64,000 nt of DNA. It comes from Pogostemon cablin (Eukaryota > Streptophyta > Magnoliopsida > Lamiales > Lamiaceae). Numbering within the stretch: the stretch's first letter is position 1; each line of letters begins with the position of its first letter. The stretch is from positions 390,022-454,021 of the forward strand of contig CM043002.1 of the NCBI GenBank assembly GCA_023678885.1, in the 5' to 3' direction. Under the pieces are notes generated by a model, which saw only the letters and a program-made list of their open reading frames with translations, was not told the origin of the DNA and made no database searches. This document shows positions 36,459 to 47,272 of this stretch, piece by piece. A program made the position numbers and the translations under genes.

Positions 36459-37195
36459 ATGGACAACCTTGAGTTGCTCAAAAGGGAATTCGAGAATCTG
36501 GCACTCAATGCAATGCGTACTGGAAAATTACAAGAAAGTGATCGGACCAAAATGTCTAATCACATACGAGATTGTATTCACAATAATGCGAGTCTCTTCG
36601 AGTCATTATGAGAGCCACTCCTCCGGGCTGTTAATAGCAATAACTATCAACAAAAGGAGAGTAGTCGAGAATGGGGCTTTAAACCCGAAGCAAGGGATTC
36701 AAGTTTAGCACGAGTCCTAGATTGGAACTTTCAATAGAAGAACTGGTTCGAGAAAAAATCGAGGCTCTAGAGTCACATCTAGAGTCGACAAGTCAACCCA
36801 GCACCTCTGGGGTAAAAGAGGGAGAGATCAACCTTAGGCCTATGACGAGCACTGCTAAGGTTGGTATTAACTTAGCTGATTTCTCTTATTAGCAGGAGTA
36901 CCAGGCCAGTTAGGAGAAATTAAACACCAGACAAAGAATCCGACTGGAGAAATGCCGGGTGGATATATCTGAGGAATATCCCTAAATTTGGATGCGAGAA
37001 GGTTCAAATTCAAATGATGTAAAGCAGTGGTATGATTTTGGGGCACTAGCCTCAATTTATACTGTTGCACCAAGCTTCCCAGAACTTTCAAAACTGTCAG
37101 ATTGGCTGGGAAAAACAGTTTTCTAGGCATGGAAAAACAACTCGATTCTATCCAGAGGAGATGTATTGAGCTTTACTTTACAAGTGCGGCTCCAG
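36459..37195 (+). pseudogene. EPRV ORF5, transactivator-like (copy B, truncated)
   Basis: The ATG at 36459 begins MDNLELLKREFENLALNA, conserved with copy C (54661). The frame breaks near 36611. Later matches include the ADFSY..QEYQ.S block near 36880 and SIYTVAPSFPELSKL near 37055. The region ends in a deletion at about 37195. It keeps the uninterrupted site where copy C carries the hAT-type insertion (near 36583). Confidence 0.65.
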
Positions 37196-37455
37196 TGTAA
37201 TAATATTTTCATTCAATAAATAAATAATTTTGGGCTTCTGCTCGCATGTAACCTTCCATTTTTTATGCAACCTTAAAATCTCCCTACTTTTCGACGAAAA
37301 GCAGTAGCAGCATCCTGTACACCCGATGTAGGAAACGAACCAGGGCTGTGATGAGGTCCGCTGAAGGAATGGGATCGAACTATCACACTGCGGGGTGCAT
37401 GGTTGGCTGTGATGGGCAACTGTAAAACCTCCCGGATACCCGGTGGATTAACAGT
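37196..37455 (+). other. EPRV poly(A) signal and leader (copy B)
   Basis: AATAAATAAATAATTTTGGG followed by CTGCTCGCATGTAACCTTCC matches the region after the copy C promoter (57363 on). The promoter itself is missing. Similarity persists to about 37400 and the viral end is placed near 37455. Confidence 0.6.
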
Positions 37456-38869
37456 CAAATAAGGTACTGTTACTATTTTAAGTTGGTTAATTACAAGATT
37501 AATGTTTTTTAATTAATGTACGGAAGCATGATGGGCCTGATATGGTCTTAATGGACTATGTCTATTTTGAAAAAGGAAAGAATAATGAAAGTTTGAGGTA
37601 AATTTGAGTATATAGAGGCTTAAAATGATTTTATTTTAAAAAAATTGGAAATAGCAAAAGTTGAGGTGGCTTCTTAGTAAAAATTTTCGAAGCTTCTAAA
37701 ATTTGGGACTGTTTACGAGCATTTCTCAAATTTTGGGACTAAATTAGAGCATTTCCACAAGATACGAGACGATATCGGCCCCAAATTAAGTTACAGGACT
37801 AAATCAGAAAATTTCAAAAGATAAGGGATCAAGAAGGACCATGGCTAAAGATACGGGACTAAATCGGTATTAATCCCTATACCATGCATTCATTTAGAAC
37901 ACTTACAATTCAACGAAAAAAATTAAAGTGTATGTTTTGTGCAAGACTATTTCACGGATCTCATTCTATGATATGGATTATCCATGTTTGCACACTACTT
38001 TATGCACGCATATTATGAAAAGTGATAACTTTTAGGGGTATTATGGTATTTTTGGTAATAAATAAATGATAAAGTATGTTAGGTGTGTTAGGTAAATATG
38101 ATTTTTTAGTAAATAAAGTGTATGGGAAGGGTGATTGTGTTTGACTTTTTTACTTTTTAAGGAAGATGCAAACTTTTGTGGGACAATCCAAAATAGAAAG
38201 TGTGTCATCTGAAATTGGACAGAGGGGGTATTATGTATCTACCGGTAACATTAGTTTATATTTTACACTAGATAGTAATAATTTCATTCTAACTAACCAC
38301 TGTACCTTAATTTTATTCTATTAATCCTAAGGTGCACTGCGAAAACACTTTAAATTCTAAGGTGATATTTGGTTTGGGTTATGTAGGGTTTGAAAATCAT
38401 GAATAGTCATTATATGTTTGTTTTGGGCTTTGAATAGCATAGGTTTTAACTTTATTCAAATCAATGTATTAATTTATTTAAAAAGTTAAATGATAGTGGA
38501 GAAATAAAAAGAGAAAGTGTACTAATTGAGGAGAGAGAATTAAATAGGTATATATAGGGGTGAATTTTAAAATTTGGATGTGGGTTTTAAAAATTAAAAT
38601 CTTGATTTGAAACCCGAAAACGAACATTGCCTTAGGGTAAATCATAAAATTTATGTATAAAATAAAACATAAATTATTAGATTAAAATACTATGAACCAC
38701 AAAGATAAAATTATAATTTGAATTATGATTAAATTAAAATACAAATCAACCCTAAAGATGAAATATAACATGAACTACGAGTATAAAATCCATCATAAAC
38801 TATTAGGGTGAATATGAACAGTGATATAATTAATTGTCGTTTATAATAATGATAAGAGTGAGGTTTGAG
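37456..38869. other. AT-rich intergenic DNA with MITE remnants
   Basis: No gene. 37640-37870 has repeated phrases of the type GGGACTAAAT...AGCATTT, a decayed short repeat. 37975-38230 resembles a Stowaway-type MITE whose right end (GGACAGAGGGGGTA, to 38230) is clear while the left end is not. The rest is simple AT-rich sequence. Confidence 0.4.
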
Positions 38870-38870
38870 T

Positions 38871-39231
38871 GAGCCCGGGCGCACGGAAACACATTCCATG
38901 CGCCTTTAGAAATTTAGTATTATGGGTAAGGGTACATTGCTTTGGTCTAAAGGGTATACACTTTAATTAATAAAAAGGTACACCATTTTGTTCTAAATAG
39001 TATACATTTTTCATTAATATTTTTTTTCTTTAGAAAATAAAGGGCACACACTTTTATACTAAATGGTATACAATTTAACACAAAATTCTAAAGGCGCACG
39101 GAGTGTTGTTCATGCGCCCAGATACACACAATAATTTTCTTTAGAAAATAAAGAGTACACATCTGTATACTAAAGGGTATACAATTTAACACAAAATTCT
39201 AAAGGCGCACGGAATGTGGTCCGTGCGCCCG
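38871..39231. repeat. Short element with three GC-rich hairpins
   Basis: Hairpin-forming GC-rich segments occur at 38874-38903, 39093-39119 and 39203-39230, each of the form GGCGCACGGA...TCC(G/A)TGCGCC. The second and third end direct repeats with a 110-bp period that share 'TTTCTTTAGAAAATAAAG' and 'ACAATTTAACACAAAATTCTAAA'. The first is inverted relative to the outer end. This is a small non-autonomous element; its class is not certain. Confidence 0.65.
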
Positions 39232-39261
39232 GGTGCACAGGAGTTTTTGCCTAATAATAAT

Positions 39262-39792
39262 AGAGAAAAACTTGTATACAACCTCTAATTGGTACAACCC
39301 TCTGTACAACCTCCTTCCTTCATCTTCAGTGTATGTTTTCCCCCCTTTTTTTAACTGTTACGTTTTATTATTTTATTTTTTAATTTTTTTGTTTTTTATT
39401 TAATTATAGGGATATAATTACAATTTTACCCTTGTGATTTAGAGTATAATTTATCCCTAGGGTTTAGGGTATAATTGTAATTTTACCCTTGTAGTTTAAG
39501 GCATAATTTATCCTCTAGGGTTTAGAGTTTAGGGTATAATGTAATTTTATCCTTGTGGTTTAGGGTATAATTTATCCTTAGGGTTTAGGGTATAGGGTAT
39601 AATTGTAATTTTACCCTTGTGGTTTAGGGTATAATTTATCTCTAGGGTTTAGGGTATAATAATCATTTAAATAAAATAAAATAAAAAATAAAATGAAAAA
39701 CAACATTAATGAAGGAGCATGAATTAATTAAGAAGGGTGAGGATCAATGTTGTACCAATTCAGTTACAACCGGTTGTACAGTAGTCCCTCTC
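39262..39792. mobile_element. MITE with internal telomere-like repeats
   Basis: 531 bp with imperfect inverted ends: left AGAGAAAAACTTGTATACAACC...ATTGGTACAAC; right, reversed, GAGAGGGACTACTGTACAACC...ATTGGTACAAC. Flanking ATAATAAT on both sides may be an 8-9-bp target duplication, but the sequence is low complexity. The interior (39420-39660) is a degenerate ~60-bp tandem repeat containing GGTTTAGGG, which includes the plant telomere unit TTTAGGG. Confidence 0.6.
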
Positions 39793-39813
39793 ATAATAAT
39801 AATAATAATAATA

Positions 39814-40093
39814 CTCCCTCAGTCCCGGAAAACTTTTCACCTTTATTGTTCCACGTTGTTTAAGAAAATGTGCACTTTTTGAGCAATTTTATTGACTTTG
39901 GAGGGTATTATAGTATTTTTAGTTAATAAAAAAGTATAAAATAATTATATGTGTGTGAAAAATGAGTGACAAATTTGAAATTAAAATAACTTTTGAGATT
40001 GTTGGATAAAATGGTATTTCTTTTTTAGGAATAAAAAATTTTATGGGATAAACAAATAAGGAAAATGAGAAAAGTATTATTAGACGAAGGGAA
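39814..40093. mobile_element. Stowaway-type MITE (Tc1/mariner)
   Basis: 280 bp. The left end CTCCCTCAGTCCCGGAAAAC and the right end, reversed, TTCCCTTCGTCTAATAATAC form imperfect inverted repeats of the Stowaway type (consensus CTCCCTCCGTCC). Flanked by TA on both sides (39812-39813, 40094-40095). Non-coding. Confidence 0.82.
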
Positions 40094-40095
40094 TA

Positions 40096-41240
40096 ATATA
40101 TACTAGGTGAGCAACACCTCATCGACTAAGGTGTGTGGGGTGATTACCCGTACTTAAATGAATTTTAAATATTTTATTGCACAGATACGCATGCAACAAA
40201 ATTGACACTTATGTTTGTTAAGGCTACGTGTTACCTTGTTCTGGTCCAATATCTTGACTGCAGACAATTACGAGAACTTGAAAGATCAAAAGAAAGGACA
40301 ATGTTATTCGGATCAAATTTGATTCGGATTAATTGCCTTTAATCCTCCTAAAAGTACTATTATAACCTTCATTAACTATACATTTTAATTTTAATTACTT
40401 CCAAAATTTAATTGGCTGTTCATTATCCTTTTTCCATGCTTTACTTATTTCAAATTTTAACATTTATTATGTATTTAATATTTAATTATTATGTACTTAA
40501 TATTTAATATTTTCACGGTAAAAAATCTAAGTTTATCTTTTAAGGTCCATATATATAGCTCATGCATATTAATTTGCAATACACATAATAATTTTTTATT
40601 AATATTATATATATATATATATTCAAATTATATAATTATTAATATAAAAGAATATGATTTCATTCGTTATTTCTATCTATATATATTAATTAAAATTGTT
40701 ATATACAAGTATAAAATAAGAATCAAAATAGCAACCTCACGATAAAAATAGTGAAACGGGGGGCGAGAGGGGCGAAAAGACTCATGAATTGATCATTTTT
40801 TATTAAAATATAATTTTAAATGGATAAAATAAAATATTAATATAGTTAAAATATGACAAGTACGATGAATAATTTATTAAAATATGTTTACTAAATACTA
40901 AAAAATATTAAAGTATAATTCACTAAAATCATAATTAAATAAATCACATCATATTTTATTGAATTATATCACATCATATTTTATTGAATTATACCCTATC
41001 AACCTTAAGCTCATAAAACCATAATATTGTAAAATATTGTTAGCATAAACCCGTTTAAGATCGTATTACAAAATAAATTATGTGAAACTGATAAGTAGCA
41101 ATAATATTTTAACAAATATGGTATCTTAAGTCATTATCGTTCAAGTAAAATATTCATAAACAATTCGTAACATAAATAAAAGTGATAATTATTTAAAAAT
41201 AAAACGGCCTCACGATGGAACGTTCTAGTACAAGTGTTGC

Positions 41241-41245
<5 letters not shown>
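40096..41245. other. AT-rich intergenic DNA
   Basis: No gene or clear repeat. Short AT runs near 40605-40625 and scattered TAATTA tracts. A G-rich patch (GGGGGGCGAGAGGGGCG) lies near 40758. Confidence 0.45.

Positions 41246-41300
<55 letters not shown>
41246..41300. repeat. (AT)n microsatellite
   Basis: 55 bp of uninterrupted TA dinucleotide. Confidence 0.97.
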
Positions 41301-41302
<2 letters not shown>

Positions 41303-41840
41303 TAGGAATTTTTTCAAATAGTGTTGCGATCTTTTCTTTCCTTTTTTTAATTTTATCAACGGATTAAATACTATGGAAATGTCAATAAAAATTAAATTTG
41401 TTATTTAGCAAAGTGAACCAAAAAAATTTCAATGATTTTACAAACTGAATAATATTCATTGTTATTCTAACTGAATCATTATAAAAATTATCAACATAAT
41501 TATTAGTAGCATATCATTAACAAAATAATTACCAGCCTTGATAAAAATTATCAACCATTACTTTACCAATTAAAAATTATCAATAAATTTAGATTTTTGT
41601 TGATAAAAAATTACAAACTACCACTTTACCATTTAAAATTATCAATAGATTTTGTTTGTTAATCCATCAATAAATCAATTTTGCGTTAATACAAATTTAA
41701 CTTTTCCTAACAGAGTATTCCACTGTTTTCATAATCGAATTAGTCGATTCAACCGGTTGAATTGAAAATTGGACCCGAAAGTGGTTCGAATTACTCTAAA
41801 TAATTGTATTTGCAATTGAACTGGGTTGGATTGTCAAAAC
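41301..41840. other. AT-rich intergenic DNA
   Basis: No gene. A diverged ~75-bp direct repeat (TTTACCA.TTAAAAATTATCAATA) occurs within 41560-41660. Confidence 0.45.
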
Positions 41841-42176
41841 CACTACAAAAAAAATATTTTTGGCGAACGAAATATTCCGATAGTGAAAGCTTTATTTCAT
41901 TGTTAAATTGGTTTACCAAAGGAATTTGTTACTAATTTTTTATTGGTAAAGTAGTAGTTGGTAAATTTTTAGCAACAAAATTCAATTCCATTGTTATCTG
42001 TTGCTAATAATTCCGTTGGTGATTTATATAATGATTGCGTAGTTATTTAACAATGAAATTATTCTATTGGTCAAAACGAAATAAATCGCTGGCATTCCAT
42101 TGCTAAAAAAATGTAATGTTTGGTTGCAATGCGTTGCTAAATTTCATTGTTAAGAAAGATTTTTTTTTTTGCAGTG
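41841..42176. mobile_element. CACTA-like MITE
   Basis: 336 bp with inverted ends CACTACAAAAAAAA (left) and TTTTTTTTTTGCAGTG (right), the termini typical of CACTA (En/Spm) elements. The interior has many copies of short motifs such as CATTGTTA, TTGCTAA and TCCGTTG, like subterminal transposase sites. The 3-bp flanks do not match, so the target duplication has decayed or an end is slightly off. Confidence 0.62.
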
Positions 42177-42680
42177 ATAAATCCTTTGACATTCCGTTAC
42201 AAAATGAAAATTTTAATTTTAGTTGATAATTCATTGATAAATTCATTTCATTACTAAAAAATAGTTTTTTAAAATTATAAATTGGGAAAATTGGTTGAAC
42301 GGTTAACCAGATTTTGATTTATCTTTTGATTTTTTAATTTTTCTTATTCTTATAATGTTTCATTTTTTAAGTGGTATTATTAATTAAAATAGTAATAAAC
42401 TTAAAATGCCCAAATCCGACAAGATTGCAATATTCATATATATACTATTCACAATTTTGAACGTATACATACATACACCAACACCCAGTATTTTAAAGGT
42501 GAAACTGACCAAATTAAATGAAAAGGTGAAAATTTTTAGATAGTAAATATGCATAAGATTATAAGAGAAAATTTGTGATATACACTAGTATTATTTATTT
42601 ATTCTTCGATAATAGTGTAATTAGCGAACGCATTTAAATATAAATAATAGTACATGAGATACATTTAATATTGCTAAGTC

Positions 42681-42683
<3 letters not shown>
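42177..42683. other. AT-rich intergenic DNA
   Basis: No gene or repeat recognised. Confidence 0.45.

Positions 42684-42727
<44 letters not shown>
42684..42727. repeat. (AT)n microsatellite at Helitron insertion site
   Basis: 44 bp of AT dinucleotide ending where the Helitron begins. Helitrons insert between A and T, so this tract is a natural target. Confidence 0.93.
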
Positions 42728-42730
<3 letters not shown>

Positions 42731-43049
42731 TAAGTACTATATTATAGCAGAAACTTTTCGCTCCAGTGTGACGTGTAATTTTCTCAAATTTTTTAGATTT
42801 TTTAATACTTTTTTAATATTTTCCTTATTTACTTTTAATTAACTTCATTATTTAATATTTTCTTTATTAAATAATGTATTTCTTATTTTTAATAATGATT
42901 AAATTTTTAATATTTTATTTATTTATTTAGGTATCATTAATTAATTACTAAATTTTTTAATGCAACAAACTAATTAATATCAAATTAAATCATATAAATA
43001 AAGGGAAAGAATAATATTTCATATAATATTATCTCTTACCCCACCTATA

Positions 43050-43060
43050 AATAGGACATT
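43050..43060 (+). promoter_or_regulatory. TATA-like box of Helitron module 1
   Basis: CCCACCTATAAATAGGAC. The same box (CACCTATAAATAAGAC) lies near 44090 in module 2. Both are followed by a conserved TTATTCATTCTAAATACACA stretch, as a promoter and transcript start might be. Transcription is inferred. Confidence 0.4.
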
Positions 43061-43184
43061 TTGGTTATTCATTCTAAATACACACATTAGATTCTCCAAG
43101 AGAAATAGGAGCTTTCTTCAAGTTACTCTACAAAATTGATTTATGAAAGTATAAAATTTTATTTCGATAGAGCGAATTAAATAG

Positions 43185-43555
43185 AAATTCGATCTACCTC
43201 TAAAAAATCGATTCAAGTATTCTTGAAGAGGAAGATAATTGATTCAAGTATTATTGAATCGATTTACCTCTTAAGAATCGATTCTTAAAGAGGAAGATAA
43301 TCGATTAAAGTATTCTTGAATAGATTTGCACCTTAAAAATCAATTTTTCAAGAGTAAGAGGATCGATTCAAGTATCTTGAATCGATTTACATCTTAAAAA
43401 TCAATTCTTCAAGAGGAAAAAAACCAATTCAAGTATTACATCTTAAAAATCAATTCAAGTATTTTTTAAGATCTACACCTCTAAAGTATTGATTCAAATA
43501 TTCTTCAAGTGAAAGATGATCAATGATTCAAGTACTCTTGAATCGATATTAATTC
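43185..43555. repeat. Palindromic repeat array, module 1
   Basis: Several units of about 60 bp. Each has an inverted pair CGATTCAAG/CTTGAATCG and another CCTCTTAAGAATCG/CGATTCTTCAAGAGG. Any RNA read through here could fold into consecutive hairpins. Confidence 0.85.
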
Positions 43556-44229
43556 ATGTATAGAATTGAAAGCTTAAGTTTTTTTAGTTAAATCATTATT
43601 TCATATAAAATAACATTAAAATTGAGTTTGTAAATATTTAAAAATTTTTAAAGTTAGTATATTAATATTTATTTATTGGCATATTTCTTAATTATTCAAT
43701 TATGACATAGGAATTATAAAATTATTTTCATTAGTTGTTTAAATAATTTGAAATTAATAAAATTAAATAAAAAAATAAAATTAATAAATTCATTACAAAT
43801 TTATGAATATTTAAAAGAATAATATATATATAAATTGATTTTATTTATATTATATTATATGTATTACATTATTTACTTTTAATTAATTTTCTTAATTAAT
43901 ATTTTCTTTTTTAAATAATATTTTCTTATTTTTAATAATGATTAAATTTTCAATATTTTATATATTTATTTGGGTATCATTAATTAATTACTAAATCTTT
44001 TAATGTAATAAATAAATTAATTAATATCAAATTAAATTATATAAATATAAAGGGAAAAAAGAATATTCCATATAATATTCTCTAACCCCACCTATAAATA
44101 AGACTTTTCAATTATTCATTCTAAATACACATATTCGATTATGCAAGAGGAATAGAAGCTTTCTTCAAGTTCCTCTAGAAAATTGATTTAAGAAAGTATA
44201 AAAACTTATTTCAATAGAGATAATCAAGT

Positions 44230-44465
44230 GGAGATTCGATCTACCTCTAAAAAATCAATTCAAGTATTTTTCAAGAGGAAGAGAACTGATTCAAGTATTC
44301 TTAAATCGATTTACCTCTTAAAAATCAATTCTTCAAGAGGAAGATAATCGATTCAAGAATTCTTGAATAGATTTATATCTCAAAAATCGATTTATCAAAA
44401 GTAAGAGGATCGATTCAAGTATTCTTGAATTGATTTACATCTTAAGAATCGATTCTTCAAGAGAT
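44230..44465. repeat. Palindromic repeat array, module 2
   Basis: A shorter second copy of the array at 43185-43555, with the same CGATTCAAG/CTTGAATCG and AAGAATCGATTCTT pairs. It ends abruptly at GAGATATTTTAATA. Confidence 0.85.
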
Positions 44466-45271
44466 ATTTTAATAATTTTTTAATTAATTATAAAATGTTT
44501 GACCTTATTTTTCATAAATAATTAATATATATATTAAGTATAGTATTATAAAGTCCTTTGTCATTTAATTCGTTCATGTATAGTTATATTATTTATTTAT
44601 TTTTCCTATACAATTATAAATTATTTACTTTAGTATCATTAATTGCAATCAATAAATAAATTATTCGATATAAATAAATTAATATCAAATCAAATCATGT
44701 TGAAAAAAAAGAAATAAATTGAGATTTTTTTATATATAATTGATATTTATTTTAGACAAACAATAAAATTAAGGATTTATTACTAAGAGTTACATATTTT
44801 GATCATAATTGCACTTAAGTACAATGAAAAAAATACTAACAACTATATAAATATACAGTAAAGAGATAAAATTGTCTATATGTGGTTGCACATTTTTTTT
44901 AAAGAGACATGTGAGCAAAAAATAGTTTTCAATTGTATTGTGTTATAAAGTAATAGTTAAAAAGATACAAATCATAAAGATTATATCAAATAATTAGAAT
45001 ATATGTACATATATATTAACTTTTTTACATGATTTAGTTATACGTTACATTATCAAAAGTCAAATGATCCCGGTTGTACGCGGGTTTTATACTAGTATAT
45101 CATAAATGACAGTAATTTACCATACTTAACGAGGAGAGAAGCAATGATAAAATTTAATAAAAAAATAGAAATATCAAAACAAGGATATATTTGTCTTTAG
45201 ACTATATTAATTTGGTGAGAAAGGACAATTATGCCCTATTGAGCCGGATCAATTTGATCCAAATAGATTAA

Positions 45272-46223
45272 GAGTACTGTTAAATACAAACCATTTTTAT
45301 TGAATACACACCCCCATTTAATTGTTTAAATCTTAGTTTTATTATATACACCCCTAAAATTCTAAATTTATCCTATTTAATTTTAGGAGGATACACACCC
45401 TCAATAATATTTTAAATATTATACATGTTATTAATTATATATTTTTAATATTATACACCGACCGTACACACATTCTGCACTGTAATTTGCTAAAAAATTT
45501 TATTGGATTGCGGATTTGGAATAGAAGGAAGAACTCATCGATACTTCTCCCAAAGCCACCCCCACATCTCTCCGACGATATCTTCGTATTTTGCAGAGAT
45601 CCAAAGATTTTTTTAACTATAAACGCTATTTCCTTTCTCTTAAAACTTTAGAGAAGAACTAAAGAAAATTGCGGCTCTATTCTTCGACAAAAGAGAATAT
45701 TTCTTTGAATTCTTTCCAACTTTACCTTGCCCTAAAACACCATGTAAATTAGTTTTCTACTTTGCTGGACATTTTAAAACTTTATGCATTTTGAGTTATG
45801 TCTTGAAAATTTGAAGCTGAACTTTTTAATATAGCATTTGTTTCTGGTTCGTATCTACAAATTAACAACATTTATAAATTATCCATCAATACTATTTGTT
45901 TATCAAGTGCATTTCATGAGGTAAACGGTGTGTCGAATTGGTTTGGTTCCAAGTGTAGTATTTGTGGATAATGGTCATGTCATCAATTTACCAGAGACTC
46001 TACTCTTACCTCTCGCGGTTAAGGTTCCTTGCGCCTCTATCAGCTTTTTTCACAATTATGTAAATGTGTCTCAGGAAGTACGTACGTAATTAAATAAAAT
46101 ATATAGGTGGGTGTGTATTAAATGAATTAAGGGTATTGTAGACTTTTTAAAAATTTGTATTTTAAATACTATATATTAATAAGGTGTTTATTTAATAAAA
46201 TGGGTGTGTATTTAGTGAGACCC
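45272..46223. mobile_element. Mutator-like non-autonomous element
   Basis: 952 bp flanked by a 9-bp direct repeat ATAGATTAA (45263-45271 and 46224-46232), the size typical of Mutator elements. The ends are imperfect inverted repeats: left GAGTACTGTTAAATACAAACC, right reversed GGGTCTCACTAAATACACACC. No transposase. The interior (45480-46090) is less AT-rich than its surroundings and may be captured host sequence. Confidence 0.75.
45946..46092 (+). pseudogene. Exon-like segment inside the Mutator-like element
   Basis: In one plus frame there is a stop-free stretch of about 47 codons containing GLVPSVVFVDNGHVINLPET and KVPCASISFFHNYVNV, ending at TAA. It looks protein-like compared with neighbouring frames. 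I do not recognise the gene. On the opposite strand a possible splice donor (GAG|GTAAGA) lies near 46010, so the strand is not certain. Confidence 0.25.
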
Positions 46224-46232
46224 ATAGATTAA

Positions 46233-46467
46233 TCCAATAAACTCTATAATGCATGGTCTTTCCAATTGAGCTGCCATCATTGTTTTTCAAAAGTTCATGA
46301 GCTGCTGTAAGTTGTGTATGAAAGAAGTGCTTGGAGTTCGAGTATGCTAAGAGTCACAACCTAATTTCAAAGTAAACGTCATTGATTCACTATCCAACAG
46401 CAGGAACAATCATGAGATTAGGTTAATAAAGAAAATGCGTGTTGTTTTTTGGTTCAAAATTAAATAC
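46233..46467. other. Intergenic DNA
   Basis: No gene. On the minus strand a short tRNA A-box-like sequence (TGGCAGCTCAATTGG) occurs near 46270; no tRNA fold could be completed. Confidence 0.4.
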
Positions 46468-46753
46468 AAAAAGTTTTTTTTTGTCTCATTATAATTTTTT
46501 AGAATATTAAATTTTGTCCCAAAAAAGATATTTATATTGATTTGTCTTATAATTATGAGCTTTATTTTAATTTTGTCCAATTTTCGCCGGAAATTGGTCA
46601 CGTGCGTTGCACTTGACAGATGAATTTGGGGGTTCCGGCAAAAATTGAGAAAATTAAAATAAAATTCATAGTTATGGGACGAAGTAGACAAATATCTTTT
46701 TTGGGGCAAAATTTAAAAATTTAAAAAGTTATGAGGCAAAAAATAAAACTTTT
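46468..46753. repeat. Foldback MITE, copy 1
   Basis: Long inverted repeat: left arm 46468-46600 (AAAAGTTTTTTTTTGTCTC...ATTTTGTCCAATTTT) and right arm about 46645-46753 (AAAATTGAGAAAATTAAAATAAAATTCATAG...AAACTTTT). The loop contains GCCGGAAATTGGTC and GGGTTCCGGC. It is the same family as 46933-47272. Open frames inside are mirror artefacts. Confidence 0.8.
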
Positions 46754-46932
46754 AACTCTGCACAATTATGTGTGATTTGTTTGTTCTGATGTTTGCTTGT
46801 GATGTTTATCTCTCTATTTTAATTCTTAAGTTAATGCAAACTTTGTCCTCACAAATAATATTTTGCTTTATGATTTATGAACCTCTTAAAAAGAGTTAAA
46901 AAAGATATTTCGATTTTGTACAGAAAATAAGG

Positions 46933-47272
46933 TTAAAAGTTTTTTTGTCTCATAACTTTTTAAACTTTAAATTTTGTCTCAAAAGATATATTTGTATCGA
47001 TTTTGTCCCATAACTATAAGTTTTATTTTTATTTTGCCCAATTTTTTTGCCGAAACCCTCAATTTTAGCTGGAAATTGGTCCCGTACATTGAGGGTTCCG
47101 GTAAAAAATTGAGCAAAATCGAAATAAAACTCATAGTTATGGGACAAAATCGAGACAAATATCTTTTTAGGACAAAATTTAAAGTTCTAAAAAGTTATGG
47201 GACAAAATCGATACAACTATCTTGGGACAAAATTTAAAGTTCTAAAAAGTTATGGAAAAAAAAAACTTTTAA
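46933..47272. repeat. Foldback MITE, copy 2
   Basis: Inverted repeat with ends TTAAAAGTTTTTTT and AAAAAAACTTTTAA and the same loop motifs as copy 1. The right arm carries an extra ~60-bp tandem repeat (GGGACAAAATTTAAAGTTCTAAAAAGTTATGG) at 47170-47255. Confidence 0.82.

Larger units (their letters stand above)
32026..37455 (+). mobile_element. Endogenous pararetrovirus copy B (coat protein to leader)
   Basis: Colinear with copy C from 50167 to the viral leader, but without the hAT insertion. It also lacks about 1 kb (corresponding to 56370-57345 in copy C) that includes the end of ORF5 and the promoter. The left end is cut by LTR-E inside the linker before the coat protein. The right end is set where similarity to the copy C leader fades; the exact junction is uncertain by tens of bases. 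It is broken by frameshifts and by loss of key RT residues. Confidence 0.88.
42728..45095 (+). mobile_element. Non-autonomous Helitron with duplicated module
   Basis: The 5' end TCTTAAGTACTATATTATAGCAG follows an A. The 3' end has the hairpin CCCGGTTGTACGCGGG, then TTTTATACTAG, followed by T. TC...CTAG with a subterminal hairpin and A/T flanks are Helitron hallmarks. There is no Rep/helicase gene. The interior holds two tandem copies (period about 1045 bp; first from about 42829, second from about 43873) of a module with AT-rich DNA, a TATA-like CTATAAATA and palindromic repeats. Confidence 0.85.

Noticed and set aside
39420..39660. Interstitial telomere
   Set aside because: TTTAGGG occurs within a ~60-bp unit and not as consecutive heptamers, and it lies inside a MITE.
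46250..46300. tRNA-like A-box on the minus strand (TGGCAGCTCAATTGG)
   Set aside because: No B-box or T-loop follows and no cloverleaf can be formed, so neither a tRNA nor a SINE is claimed.
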